Numbered from the stretch's first letter, positions 42,373 through 51,461 are shown. The stretch is 64,000 nt of DNA from Amycolatopsis sp. CA-128772 (GCF_002904295.1 NZ_PPHG01000071.1:124001-188000), one strand, 5' to 3'. Notes: generated by a model from the letters alone, not told the origin. Made by a program: numbers and translations.

Positions 42373-43311
42373 ATGGAGACAGGATTCAGCAGGCGCGGGC
42401 TGTTCGGCGCGGGCGCGGCGGCCGCGGCCATCCTCGCGGGCGCGCCGGCGACCGCCCGCGCGGCTTCGGCGCCGGGTTCGGGGATGACGTTGCGCTGGTG
42501 GGGCAACAACGGCTGGGAGATCCGCATCGGGACGAAGACGATCCTGATCGACCCGTGGCTGACGAGGTTCAAGACGGGCACGTACACGCCGGCGGGCGCG
42601 GACCCCCGCACCCCGCTCTCGGTGAACCGGGCCCTGATCGACGGCTACCTCGACCGCGGCTTCCTCCGCGCGGACCACATCCTGGTGACGCACGGCCACT
42701 ACGACCACCTGACGGACGTCCCCTACCTGGCAAAACGCACCGGGGCCACGGTGCTCGGCACCGAGACCCATTTGAGTCTCATGGCGGCCCTGGGCGCCCC
42801 GGAGGACCAGCTGGCGATCGCCACGGGCGGCGAGGACCTGACGTTCGACGGCTATTCGATCCGGGTGCTGCGGTCCCTGCATTCGGCCACCGGAACCCGC
42901 GCCCAGGTGGCGTTCCCGGGCACCCGGCCCCTGTCCCGGCGCGACCGCCCGCGGGTGATCTCGGACCTGCTGGAGGGCGGCACACTGGCGTACCTGGTGT
43001 CCGGCGGCGGGGCGAGCGTGCTGGACTTCGGCGGCTCGAACTACGTCGAGTCCGAGCTGGCGGGCCTGCGCCCGGACGTGGTCCTGCTGCCCCCGGGCGG
43101 GGCGAAGGTCCGCGAGTACGTCCCTCGGCTGCTGCGAACCGTGGGCCACCCGCCGTGGGTGGCGGCCACGCACTGGGACGACTTCGACCTGCCGCTGGGC
43201 CAGGCCGACGACCCGAACGGCGGGCTGGAGCTGCTGCGCAAGGCCGTGGCCGCGGCGAGCCCGGCGAGCGAGTTCGTGGTGCTGGACCACCTCGGCGAGT
43301 TTTCGCCCTGA
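42373..43311 (+). CDS. Tat-exported metallo-beta-lactamase-fold hydrolase
   Basis: 312 residues from ATG 42373. A twin-arginine signal (FSRRGLFGAGAAAAAILAGAPATARA) shows export in folded form. The metal motif HGHYDH is near residue 100, with further histidines at RSLHSATG and ATHWDD, the last within a GHPPWVAATHWDD segment. The early GNNGWEIRIGTKTILIDPW is typical of UlaG-like MBL-fold proteins. Substrate is unknown. It is followed directly by a strong terminator. Confidence 0.88.
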   Translation: METGFSRRGLFGAGAAAAAILAGAPATARAASAPGSGMTLRWWGNNGWEIRIGTKTILIDPWLTRFKTGTYTPAGADPRTPLSVNRALIDGYLDRGFLRADHILVTHGHYDHLTDVPYLAKRTGATVLGTETHLSLMAALGAPEDQLAIATGGEDLTFDGYSIRVLRSLHSATGTRAQVAFPGTRPLSRRDRPRVISDLLEGGTLAYLVSGGGASVLDFGGSNYVESELAGLRPDVVLLPPGGAKVREYVPRLLRTVGHPPWVAATHWDDFDLPLGQADDPNGGLELLRKAVAAASPASEFVVLDHLGEFSP

Positions 43312-43315
43312 ACCG

Positions 43316-43351
43316 ACGAAGGCCCCCACCGCTCGCGGTGGGGGCCTTCGT
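43316..43351. terminator. Bidirectional hairpin terminator
   Basis: Perfect 16-bp stem (ACGAAGGCCCCCACCG, 43316-43331, with its complement at 43336-43351) and a CTCG loop. It lies between convergent genes, ending 8 bp before the stop of the DUF5302 gene. Confidence 0.88.
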
Positions 43352-43359
43352 GCTGCCTG

Positions 43360-43545
43360 CTAGCCGCTCTTGCGGCGGAACGTCCGCTTGTTCGCCGCCG
43401 GGCCGTGGGCGTGCTGGTTCTTGCCGCCGCCGTTCTCGTGGGCCGCTCCCGTGCGGGCGTGGGCCTGCTTGCGCTCCAGCGCCTCGCGGAACTTGCGCTT
43501 GACGTCGTCCTCCTCGCCGCTGGGCGACGGGTCCGGTTCACTCAT
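43360..43545 (-). CDS. DUF5302 family small protein
   Basis: 61 residues with GGAGG 7 bp before the ATG. The pattern EEDDVKRKFREALERKQAHA followed by a Gly/His/Asn-rich stretch and the closing KRTFRRKSG is the hallmark of this small actinobacterial family. It is highly charged and probably partly disordered. No role is known. Confidence 0.85.
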   Translation of the reverse strand: MSEPDPSPSGEEDDVKRKFREALERKQAHARTGAAHENGGGKNQHAHGPAANKRTFRRKSG

Positions 43546-43627
43546 GCTTACCTCCGAAAACGACGACGTGTGACCGCTCCAGCCTGGCACCACTCCCAGC
43601 GCTTGGCGAGCCGATTTCCGTCACCCT

Positions 43628-44584
43628 TCAGCGTTTGGGCGACGGCACCCCGCCGAACTGGACCGACTTGCGGGTCAGCGGGCGGCCGCAGTGGTCGCAC
43701 AGGAGCATCGGGCGCAAGCGCTCGCCGCACTCGACGTGGTGCAGCGTGATGTCCGGCTCCTGGCCCGCCACCTCGAACCCGCGCGACCACTCCGCGATGA
43801 ACGCCAGCGCCGGGAAGAACGCCAGGCCCTTCGCCGTCATCCGGTAGTCGCGCGCGTCCGTGCGCGTGGCCGCCGTTCCCGTGCGCAGGACACCGACCTC
43901 GACCAGCTTGCTCAGGCGGGCCGACAACACGCTCGGCCCGATGCCCAGCTCGCGCTCGAACTCCGAAAAGTGCCGGCAGCCCAGCAGTGCCGAGACCAGT
44001 AGCCCGGTCGACCACCGGTCGCCGAGCAGCTCCATCGTGTCCGGGAAGAACATCAGCGGGTCGCCGGCCAGGGAATCCGCGTCCTTGCGGCGGAAGCGCT
44101 TGGACGCCGTCGCCGCCGCGACGCCGGTGCTGTCCAGCCGCGACGCCCGCACGTCACGCGCGTCGACCCGGCGGCTGCAGGCGGCGCAGCCGAGGGGCGC
44201 TGATGTAGCCAGCTCGCAGTCGAGGTGGATCAGCGTCGGCAGCACCTCGCGGCGGCCTTCGACCCACTCGCGCTCCCACGCCCAGATCGAAATCAGCAGC
44301 GGCCACAGCTCGAGGCCGCGTTCGGTCAGCCGGTACTCGTGCCGCGTGCGGCGCGCGTCCCGGTACGGCACCCGGGTGAGCAGGCCCGCGTCCACCATGT
44401 CCCGCAGCCGTCCCGACAACGCCGTCGGCGAAATGCCCAGCCGCAGCCGCAGCTCCTCGTAGCGCCGGAAGCGCAGGAACAGGCTCTGCAGGATGAGCAG
44501 CGTCCACTGGTCGCCGACCAGCTCGAGCGCCCGCCGGAGCGGATCGCCCGCCGGCCGGACGCGGTGTGCAGTCGCTTCGGTCAC
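43628..44584 (-). CDS. Double HxlR-type winged-helix regulator
   Basis: 318 residues from GTG 44584. Two HxlR domains are fused: residues about 15-105 (ALELVGDQWTLLILQSLFLRFRRYEEL, ISPTALSGRLRDMVDAGLL) and about 180-270 (TMELLGDRWSTGLLVSALLGCRHFSEFE, IGPSVLSARLSKLVEVGVL). Each is followed by a pair of cysteines (CAAC and CDHC), suggesting metal or redox sensing. Normal HxlR proteins have one domain and dimerise; this one may bind DNA as an internal pseudo-dimer. It is divergent from the carotenoid-oxygenase operon and is its likely repressor. Confidence 0.88.
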   Translation of the reverse strand: MTEATAHRVRPAGDPLRRALELVGDQWTLLILQSLFLRFRRYEELRLRLGISPTALSGRLRDMVDAGLLTRVPYRDARRTRHEYRLTERGLELWPLLISIWAWEREWVEGRREVLPTLIHLDCELATSAPLGCAACSRRVDARDVRASRLDSTGVAAATASKRFRRKDADSLAGDPLMFFPDTMELLGDRWSTGLLVSALLGCRHFSEFERELGIGPSVLSARLSKLVEVGVLRTGTAATRTDARDYRMTAKGLAFFPALAFIAEWSRGFEVAGQEPDITLHHVECGERLRPMLLCDHCGRPLTRKSVQFGGVPSPKR

Positions 44585-44616
44585 CCGTTTCCCCTCGTTA
44601 CTGACGGCCTCAGCGT

Positions 44617-44660
44617 ACACCTGGCTACACCAAAAGAAGCCTATTGACACCTGGGTACAC
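44617..44660. promoter_or_regulatory. Pair of 14-bp direct repeats in the HxlR/oxygenase promoter
   Basis: ACACCTGGCTACAC (44617-44630) and ACACCTGGGTACAC (44647-44660) differ at one base and are 30 bp apart, about three helical turns. The second covers the -35 box of the operon promoter. A protein with two DNA-binding domains could hold both. Confidence 0.6.
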
Positions 44661-44672
44661 AAATCATAGTCT
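44644..44672 (+). promoter_or_regulatory. Promoter of the carotenoid-oxygenase operon
   Basis: A consensus -35 TTGACA (44644-44649), a 17-bp spacer and TAGTCT as -10 (44667-44672), 36 bp before the ATG. The -35 overlaps the second 14-bp repeat. Confidence 0.6.
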
Positions 44673-44708
44673 CTTCCCCATCACCCCGCGCAGCCAGGGA
44701 GCAGCCCG

Positions 44709-46181
44709 ATGACCAGCACCTCCGAACAGCCGCTGATGGTGGCCCGGGCGGCGGACGCGGCCGAGGACAACCCCTACCTGCTCGGCGTCTACGCCCCGGT
44801 CGGGACCGAGATCGACGCGGAAGACCTGCAGGTCATCGGCGAGATCCCGAAGGACCTCAACGGCGTCTACCTGCGCAACGGCCCGAACCCGCGATTCGCC
44901 CCGGAAGGCCGCTACCACTGGTTCGACGGCGACGGCATGATCCACGCCGTCCACCTGGAGAACGGCCGGGCCCGCTACCGCAACCGCTGGATCCGCACGA
45001 AGGCCTTCGAGGCCGAGTCGGCCGCGGGCAAGGCGCTCTGGACCGGCGTCATGGAAAATCCGAAGGGCAACCCCTTCGGCAACGCGCACGGCCTGGGGCT
45101 CAAGGACAACGCCAACACCGACGTCGTCTTCCACCGCGGCCGGATCCTCGCCACCTGGTACCTGTGCGGCTCGCCGTACGCGGTCGACCCGCTGTCGCTG
45201 GAGACCCTCGGCGCCGACGACTTCCTCGGCACGCTGGCCGGCGACATGATGGCCCACCCCAAGGTCGACGAGGTCACCGGCGAGCTGTTCTGGTTCGACT
45301 ACGGACCCCGCCCGCCGTACCTGCGCTACGGCGTGATCAGCGCGGACGGCAAGGTGGTGACCACCACCGACGTCGAGCTGCCCGGCCCGCGCCTGCCGCA
45401 CGACATGGCCATCACCGAGCACTACGCGGTGCTGATGGACCTGCCGCTGGTCCAGGACCTCGCGGCGGCGAAACAGGGCCGCCACAAGCTGCACTTCGAC
45501 CGCTCGCTGCCCAGCCGCTTCGGCGTCATGCCACGCTACGGAGACGGTAGCCGGATCCGGTGGTTCGAAGCGAGCCCGTGCTACATCTACCACGTCGTCA
45601 ACGCCTGGGAGCAGGGCGACGAAGTCCTCCTCGACGTCTGCCGCGTGCAGCGCCCGCAGCCGCGCGCCGACGCACACACGCCACTCGCGAAAATGCTGTC
45701 CTACCTGCGGCTCGACGCCCAGCTGCACCGCTACCGCTTCGACCTGCGGACCGGTGCGTGCCACGAGGAGCCGCTCGACGACGACAACACCGAGTTCCCG
45801 ACCGTCGACGCCCGGGGCGTCGGACGGCGGAACCGGTACTCCTACGCGGTGCACATCTCGCCCGAGTCGACGCTGAAGTTCGACGGGCTGGTGCGCCACG
45901 ACAATCTTGCCGGCGCAAAGACCGAATACCGGTTCGGTCCCGGCCGGTGGGGCAGCGAGGCTCCGTTCGCACCCCGCGAAGGAGCACCCGTCGATTCGGC
46001 GGACGGGTACCTGGTGACGTTCGTGCAGGACGAGCGTGAGGGGCGCTCGGAACTGGACATCTTCGACGCCGCCGACCTCGCTGCCGGACCCGTGGCCAGG
46101 GTCCTGCTCCCCCAGCGTGTCCCGCTCGGTTTTCACGCGACCTGGGTCCGGGCGGACCAGCTGGAAAACCTCCGTCCATGA
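44709..46181 (+). CDS. Carotenoid/lignostilbene cleavage oxygenase
   Basis: 490 residues. This Fe(II) seven-bladed-propeller enzyme cleaves a C=C bond with O2 in carotenoids, apocarotenoids or stilbenes. The four iron histidines are visible in MMAHPKVDEVTGELFWFDYG, LPHDMAITEHYAV, CYIYHVVNAWEQGDEV and PLGFHATWV. The opening LRNGPNPRFAPEGRYHWFDGDGMIH is the family signature. There is no signal peptide. As the first gene of an operon with a CoA ligase and thiolase, it probably starts catabolism of an alkenyl compound. The specific substrate is not deducible. Confidence 0.93.
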   Translation: MTSTSEQPLMVARAADAAEDNPYLLGVYAPVGTEIDAEDLQVIGEIPKDLNGVYLRNGPNPRFAPEGRYHWFDGDGMIHAVHLENGRARYRNRWIRTKAFEAESAAGKALWTGVMENPKGNPFGNAHGLGLKDNANTDVVFHRGRILATWYLCGSPYAVDPLSLETLGADDFLGTLAGDMMAHPKVDEVTGELFWFDYGPRPPYLRYGVISADGKVVTTTDVELPGPRLPHDMAITEHYAVLMDLPLVQDLAAAKQGRHKLHFDRSLPSRFGVMPRYGDGSRIRWFEASPCYIYHVVNAWEQGDEVLLDVCRVQRPQPRADAHTPLAKMLSYLRLDAQLHRYRFDLRTGACHEEPLDDDNTEFPTVDARGVGRRNRYSYAVHISPESTLKFDGLVRHDNLAGAKTEYRFGPGRWGSEAPFAPREGAPVDSADGYLVTFVQDEREGRSELDIFDAADLAAGPVARVLLPQRVPLGFHATWVRADQLENLRP

Positions 46182-47875
46182 GATGCCATCGAGAGGGTCG
46201 CGCCCGGGACTTCCGGGCGCGGGGATGGTGGAGTGCGGAGACGATCGACCGGCTCGTGAAGGAGCGGGTCAGTGCCGACCCGGAGGGTCTCGCGCTGGTC
46301 GATCCACCGAACACCACCGCACTGGTCGGACGCGACCCGGTGCGGTGGACCTGGAACCGGCTCGACGAACGCGTCGACGTCCTGGCCGCGTTCCTGCTCG
46401 CCGGAGGGGTGCGAGCAGGTGACGTCGTGGCCGTGCAGCTGCCGAACTGCTCGGCCCTGGCCCAGGCGTTCCTCGCGATCGTGCGGATCGGCGCGATCGT
46501 CACCCCGTTCCCGGTGTCCTACCGGGAACACGAACTCGGCCCGATGTGCCGGCGCACCGGTGCCGTCGGGGTGGTGACCGCATCCAGATACGGCGAGCAC
46601 GAGCTCGCCGGGGCGGCCCTTGGGCTAGTAGGCGCTTCGGCGCCGTCGGTCCGGTTCGTCGTCGCCTGCGGGGACGACGAACCGGCCGGCGCCCTGGGCT
46701 GGCCCGAAGCTCCACTGTCCGAAGCGGAGCAATCCGCTTTGGACAGCTATTTGTCCACACTCGACACCGACGTGAACGACTGCGTGACGATCTGCTGGAC
46801 GTCCGGCACCGAAGCCGAACCGAAGGCGGTCCCGCGCTGCCACGGCGACTGGCTGGCGACCGCGCGCGGCTGCGTGCAGGCCGCGGGGATGACCCCGGAC
46901 GACGTCCTGCTTTCGCCGTTCCCGATGACGAACATGGCCGGCATCGGCGGCATGTTCCTGCCGTGGCTGCTGACCGGCGCCGTGTTCGCCCCGCACCACC
47001 CGTTCGACCTGCCGATGTTCCTCGGCCAGCTCGCGGCCGAGCGGGTGACCTACACGCTCGCGCCACCGGCGTTGCTGACCATGCTGCTGCACAACGAAAA
47101 AATGCTGTCCGGTGTGGACATTTCGGCGCTGCGGAAGATCGGGTCCGGCTCGGCGCCGCTCTCGCCGTGGCTGGTGCGCACCTGGGCCGAGCGGTACGGC
47201 ATCGGCATCATCAACTTCTTCGGCTCGAACGAGGGCACCGCGCTGCTGTCCGGCCCGGTGGACATCCCGGCCCCGGACCAGCGCGCGAGCTACTTCCCGA
47301 ACTACGCCTCGGACGTCACCTGGTCGACCCCGGTCGCCGGCTGGACGTCGGTGCGGCTGCACGACCCGGTGACCGGCGAGCACGTGACCGAACCCGGGCG
47401 CCCGGGCGAGCTGCACATCGCCGGGCCGACGGTGTTCGCCGGCTACCTCACGGAAATCGGGCAGCCGCTGGACACTTCGGCGTTCGACGAGGACGGCTGC
47501 TTCCGCACCGGCGACGTCTTCGAGATCGCCGGCGAGCGCGGGGAGTTCCTGCGGTACGTCGACCGGACGAAGGACCTCGTGATCCGCGGTGGCATGAACA
47601 TTTCGCCCGCCGAAGTCGAGGGCCTGCTGGCCGGGCACCCGGACGTGGCTGACGTCGGTGTTGTCGGCGTGCCCGACGACGTCATGGGGGAGCGGGTCTG
47701 CGCGGTCATCGTGCCGGGCGCGCGCAAGCCGTCGCTCGACGAGCTGGTCGCGCACCTGCGCGAGAAGCAGGTGGCCGCGTTCAAGCTGCCGGAACGCCTC
47801 GAGTACGCCGACGCCTTGCCCCGCAACCCGGTGGGGAAGATCCTGAAGCGGCAGCTGCGGGAAAGCCTGGGGTGA
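46178..47875 (+). CDS. AMP-dependent acyl-CoA ligase
   Basis: 565 residues from ATG 46178 (ATGA overlap with the oxygenase). Motifs: CWTSGTEAEPKAVPRCH (P-loop, altered from the common TSGTTGxPK), NFFGSNEGTALL, FRTGDVFEIAGERG, KDLVIRGGMNISPAEVEG and PRNPVGKILKRQL with the catalytic lysine. It converts a carboxylic acid, perhaps the oxidised cleavage product of the oxygenase, to its CoA ester. The variant P-loop resembles cyclohexanecarboxylate-type ligases. Four bases separate it from the thiolase. Confidence 0.91.
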   Translation: MRCHREGRARDFRARGWWSAETIDRLVKERVSADPEGLALVDPPNTTALVGRDPVRWTWNRLDERVDVLAAFLLAGGVRAGDVVAVQLPNCSALAQAFLAIVRIGAIVTPFPVSYREHELGPMCRRTGAVGVVTASRYGEHELAGAALGLVGASAPSVRFVVACGDDEPAGALGWPEAPLSEAEQSALDSYLSTLDTDVNDCVTICWTSGTEAEPKAVPRCHGDWLATARGCVQAAGMTPDDVLLSPFPMTNMAGIGGMFLPWLLTGAVFAPHHPFDLPMFLGQLAAERVTYTLAPPALLTMLLHNEKMLSGVDISALRKIGSGSAPLSPWLVRTWAERYGIGIINFFGSNEGTALLSGPVDIPAPDQRASYFPNYASDVTWSTPVAGWTSVRLHDPVTGEHVTEPGRPGELHIAGPTVFAGYLTEIGQPLDTSAFDEDGCFRTGDVFEIAGERGEFLRYVDRTKDLVIRGGMNISPAEVEGLLAGHPDVADVGVVGVPDDVMGERVCAVIVPGARKPSLDELVAHLREKQVAAFKLPERLEYADALPRNPVGKILKRQLRESLG

Positions 47876-47879
47876 GGTC

Positions 47880-49066
47880 ATGACGGTGTACGTGCTGGGC
47901 GGGGCGCAGACCGACTTCGCGCGCAACTTCACGAAGGAAGGCCGCGGGCTGCTCGAGCTGTTCGCCGAAGTCGTGCCGGCCGCGCTGGCCGACGCCGGCG
48001 TGAGCGCCGACGACGTCGAAGTCGCGCACGTCGGGAACCTCGCCGCCGAGCTGTTCACCGGCCAGGCCCAGCTCGGCGGGCTGCTCGTGGCGGCCGTACC
48101 GGAGCTGGACGGCGTGCCGTCGGCCCGGCACGAAGCCGCGTGCGCGTCCGGCAGCACGGCGGTGCTCGCCGCGTGCGCCGACCTCGAGGCCGGCCGGTAC
48201 GACCTGGCGCTGGTCGTCGGCGTCGAGCTGATGCGCAACGTCGACGGGCAGTGCGCGGCCGAGCACCTCGGGTCCGCCGCGTGGGCCGGGCACGAGGCCG
48301 TCGCCGCGAAGTTCCCGTGGCCCGCGCTGTTCGCCGACGTCGCTTCCGCCTACGACGAGCGGTACGGCCTCGACCCGGCGCACCTCGGGCTGTTCGCCGA
48401 ACACGCCTTCGCCCGGGCGGCGCTGAACCCCCTGGCCCAAGCCCGCGACTGGCGGTTCCCGGCCGGCTCGTTCGGACCGGACGACGAGCTCAACCCCGTC
48501 GTCGAGGGCCGCCTGCGCAAGCAGGACTGCGGCCGGATCACCGACGGCGCCGCGGCGGTCCTGCTGGCCTCGCCGGCGTTCGCCGAACGGCTCGGCGGCG
48601 GGTTCCCGCGCATCGCGGGCTTCGGGCACCGCACCGCGCACATCGGCCTCGCGCCGAAGATCGCGGCCGGCGGGGAGTACCTGTTCCCGCACCTGCACGG
48701 CGCCGTCGCCGACGCCTACCGGCGGGCGGGCGTGCCCGGCCCGGCGCGCTCGACGTCGTCGAACTGCACGACTGCTTCACCATCACCGGCCTGGTCGCGC
48801 TGGAGCACCTCGGCGCGGCCCCGCCCGGCGAGGGCGGCCGGTTCATCGCCGGCGGCGGTCTCGGCGCGGCCGGGATCAACCCGGGTGGCGGCCTGATCGG
48901 GCTCGGCCACCCGGTCGGCGCGACCGGCGTCCGCATGCTGCGCGACGCGGCCCGGCAGGTCTCCGGCACGGCGGGCGAGACGCAGGTCGGGGGCGCGCGG
49001 ACGGCGTTGACGCTGAACGTCGGCGGCTCGTTCACCACGGTGGTCACCCTGGTGGTCACCGCATGA
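47880..49066 (+). pseudogene. SCP-x-type thiolase interrupted by one frameshift
   Basis: Frame 1 gives MTVYVLGGAQTDFARN through DAYRRAGVPGPA, with the active-site cysteine in ARHEAACASGSTAVLAACADL. After about 48740 the protein continues in another frame as LDVVELHDCFTITGLVALEHLG and GGLIGLGHPVGATGVRMLRD, the C-terminal thiolase motif. The span is 1187 bp, one base short of a 395-residue gene, so a single deletion in the GC-run near 48735-48750 explains it. The frameshift separates the two catalytic halves. It could be a sequencing error; if real, the operon lacks its thiolase. Confidence 0.85.
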
Positions 49067-50052
49067 GGCTGTCGGTGTCGCTGGGGCTCTGGCAGGACCG
49101 GCCGCCGGCGGAGGCGCTGGAGACGGCCCGTGCGGCCGAGGCCGCGGGCTACCCGGAGCTGTGGATCGGCGAAATGGCGACGTGGGACGCGTTCGCCCTC
49201 GGCACGGCGATCGGTGCGGCCACCTCGACGATTTCCCTGACCTTCGGGCCGCTGGCGGTCACCGTGCGGGACCCGGCGACGATCGCCATGGGCGTCGCGT
49301 CGGTGGCGGCACTGACCGGCCGGGAAACCGGCGTCGCTCTGGGGACCTCCAGCGACGTCGTCGTGCGCGGCTGGCACGGCCGCTCGCGCGATCGTGCCGC
49401 CACGGCGCTGGCGGAGTCCGCGGTGGCGGTCCGGCAGCTGCTGAGCGGCGAAAAGTCCACTGTGGACGGCCAGGTCGTCGGTTCGCGGGGTTACCGGCTG
49501 CGCTTGCCCGCTCCGGAATCGCCCCTGACCATCGCCGCGTTCGGGCCGCGGGCGCTCGACGTCGCCGCGCGGCACGCCGACCGGATGGTCGTCAACCTCG
49601 TCAGCCCGGCCGCCGCGGCCACGCTGGTGCGCGGGCTGCGCGCCGCGGCCGAGCGGGCGGGCACCACCCCGCCGCCGGTGGCCGCGTGGGTGGTCGGCGC
49701 GGCCGGCCCCGGACCGGCCGAGCTCGAACAGCTCCGCCGGGGCGTGGTCGGCTACCTGGCCGCGCCCGGCTACGCCGACATGTTCCGCGCGGAGGGCTTC
49801 GGCGACCTCGTGGCCTTCGCCCGCAGCCGGCCGCACCCGCGCGAACTCCTGGCGGCGATCCCCGCCGAGGCCATCGCCGCCGTGGGCCTGCTCGGGTCGG
49901 GGGCGGAGATCGCCGCGAAGATCGGGGCCTACGCCGCGGCCGGCGTCGACGAGCTGGCGATCGTCCCGGCCACCGGCGACGGGGACCCCGGTGGGGCGAA
50001 AACCCTCGAGGCGTGTCGATCCGCGGCCGTTCTGTCCGACACTGGGGTATGA
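49063..50052 (+). CDS. Luciferase-like, probably F420-dependent oxidoreductase
   Basis: 329 residues (ATGA overlap with the thiolase). The (beta/alpha)8 LLM fold is shown by MRLSVSLGLWQDRPPAEALETARAAEAAGYPELWIGEMATWDAFAL, TFGPLAVTVRDPATIAMGVASVAALTG and a GLGTSS-like loop. Actinomycete members mostly use F420 for reductions or oxidations of enones and alcohols. In this operon it may reduce an unsaturated intermediate. Cofactor choice is inference. Confidence 0.88.
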   Translation: MRLSVSLGLWQDRPPAEALETARAAEAAGYPELWIGEMATWDAFALGTAIGAATSTISLTFGPLAVTVRDPATIAMGVASVAALTGRETGVALGTSSDVVVRGWHGRSRDRAATALAESAVAVRQLLSGEKSTVDGQVVGSRGYRLRLPAPESPLTIAAFGPRALDVAARHADRMVVNLVSPAAAATLVRGLRAAAERAGTTPPPVAAWVVGAAGPGPAELEQLRRGVVGYLAAPGYADMFRAEGFGDLVAFARSRPHPRELLAAIPAEAIAAVGLLGSGAEIAAKIGAYAAAGVDELAIVPATGDGDPGGAKTLEACRSAAVLSDTGV

Positions 50053-50567
50053 CCGAACCGACCGCCACCCGCAACCTCGACCGAACCGGGGCCGCCCCGC
50101 TGCCGTGGAGCAGGGCGCGTGACCTCCTCGCCACCCAGACCCCGAAGGAGGACCTGACGTTCTTCGTCGGGACCGCCCGCCCGGACGGCCGCCCGCACGC
50201 CGCCGGCGTCGGCGCCATCTGGGTGGACGACACGCTGTACTTCGTCAGCGGCCCGGGCACTCGCCGGGCCCGCAACCTGGCCGCGAACCCGGCGTGCAGC
50301 GTGTCGGTGCGCCTGAAGGGCCTCGACGTCACGTTGGAAGGCGAGGCCCACCGCGTCGCCGAAGCAGCGACCCTCGAGCGGGTGGCGGCCGTCTACCGCG
50401 AAGGCGGCTGGCCCGCGACCGTGCTGGACGAGGGTTTCACCGCCCCGTTCATGGCGGGCAGCGCCGGCCCGCCGCCGTGGCACCTCTACCGGCTCACGCT
50501 GCACCGGGCCATCGGCGTCGCCTGCGCCGAGCCGTACGGCGCCACCCGCTGGGACTTCAGCCGCTGA
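50049..50567 (+). CDS. Pyridoxamine-5'-phosphate-oxidase-like split-barrel protein
   Basis: 172 residues (ATGA overlap). The PNPOx-like FMN/F420 barrel is indicated by LTFFVGTARPDGRPHAAGVGAIWVDDTLYFVSGPGTRRARNLAANPACSVSV and the final YGATRWDFSR. Family members bind FMN, haem or F420 and reduce or detoxify. With the neighbouring LLM gene it may form an F420-linked pair. Its last 11 bp overlap the end of the convergent SGNH gene. Confidence 0.88.
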   Translation: MTEPTATRNLDRTGAAPLPWSRARDLLATQTPKEDLTFFVGTARPDGRPHAAGVGAIWVDDTLYFVSGPGTRRARNLAANPACSVSVRLKGLDVTLEGEAHRVAEAATLERVAAVYREGGWPATVLDEGFTAPFMAGSAGPPPWHLYRLTLHRAIGVACAEPYGATRWDFSR

Positions 50568-51408
50568 TCGCCGCGGCGACCAGCCCGCCGATCGCGGCCA
50601 TGCCGTCCGCGTTCGGGTGCAGCGGCGCGGCGACCGACGTCGGGATCACGCTCTCGAACCACTTGACGCCGGGGACCTTGCAGACGTCGTGGCCGACGGA
50701 GGCGGTCCGGACGTCGACGTAGTGCGCATGGTGCGCGGCGGCCTGCCGGGCCAGGGCAGCGTTGGTCCGGTCGACGCTGCCCTGGATGTAGTTCGCGTCG
50801 CGCGGGGTCAGCGGCGCGATCGGCCAGCACCCGTTGTGCGGCAGGTAGGTGCCGTAGCCGGCCACGAAGACGTCGGCGTCCGGCGCCTTCGCGTGGATGG
50901 CGTCCAGCAGCGCGCCCCACACCGGCTCGAACGTGGCGATCTTCTCGGCCAGCTGGTCGTGGCCGCCCGCGGTGTACCGGTCGACGCAGTCGGGGTTGAT
51001 GCCGGGCAGCAGGTTGATGCAGCTCGTCGCGGCGCCGACCAGGCCGATGTCGTTGCCGCCGATCGTCACGGTCACCGTGCGGGTCTGCGCGCCGAGCGCG
51101 TCGAGCTGGGGCGGCACCGCGCCGGCCGACGTCCGCTGCGGCGCGGTCATGTCCGCCGTCGTCGCGCCGGAGCACGTGACGTCGGTCAGCGGCACGCCCA
51201 GCTGCTTCGCGGCGACGTGCGGATAGTTCGCCAGGGACCGGAGGCAGCCGGGGGAGGCGAGGTCCGGGGGCAGGACCAGCGGCCCGGCCGCCGCCGAATC
51301 CCCCAGCGCCACGTACTCCCCGGTGGTGCCCGCCGCCGCCGGGGCCGCCGCCGCGCCCGCCAGCGCGGTGACCATGATCGCGATGAACGCCGTCGTTCTC
51401 ACTCGCAC
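50557..51408 (-). CDS. Secreted SGNH/GDSL-type lipase-esterase
   Basis: 283 residues from GTG 51408 with AAGGAGG 7 bp upstream. Signal peptide RTTAFIAIMVTALAGAAAAPAAA. Block I GDSAAAG (usual GDS), block II with conserved glycine, block III GGND (IGGNDIGLV) and block V HPNADG (Asp/His, HPNxxG) define a secreted SGNH hydrolase like Streptomyces lipases; the four cysteine pairs fit disulfides. It is divergent from a PucR regulator, with a perfect 10-bp inverted repeat between. Confidence 0.92.
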   Translation of the reverse strand: MRVRTTAFIAIMVTALAGAAAAPAAAGTTGEYVALGDSAAAGPLVLPPDLASPGCLRSLANYPHVAAKQLGVPLTDVTCSGATTADMTAPQRTSAGAVPPQLDALGAQTRTVTVTIGGNDIGLVGAATSCINLLPGINPDCVDRYTAGGHDQLAEKIATFEPVWGALLDAIHAKAPDADVFVAGYGTYLPHNGCWPIAPLTPRDANYIQGSVDRTNAALARQAAAHHAHYVDVRTASVGHDVCKVPGVKWFESVIPTSVAAPLHPNADGMAAIGGLVAAAISG

Positions 51409-51426
51409 GCCGTCCTCCTTGACGTT

Positions 51427-51461
51427 GTGCCGATGGCTGGTCTCCGTGACACCATCGGCAC
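51427..51461. promoter_or_regulatory. Perfect 10-bp inverted repeat between lipase and PucR genes
   Basis: GTGCCGATGG (51427-51436) and CCATCGGCAC (51452-51461) with a 15-bp spacer, 19 bp upstream of the lipase start. A likely operator for the PucR protein. Confidence 0.6.
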
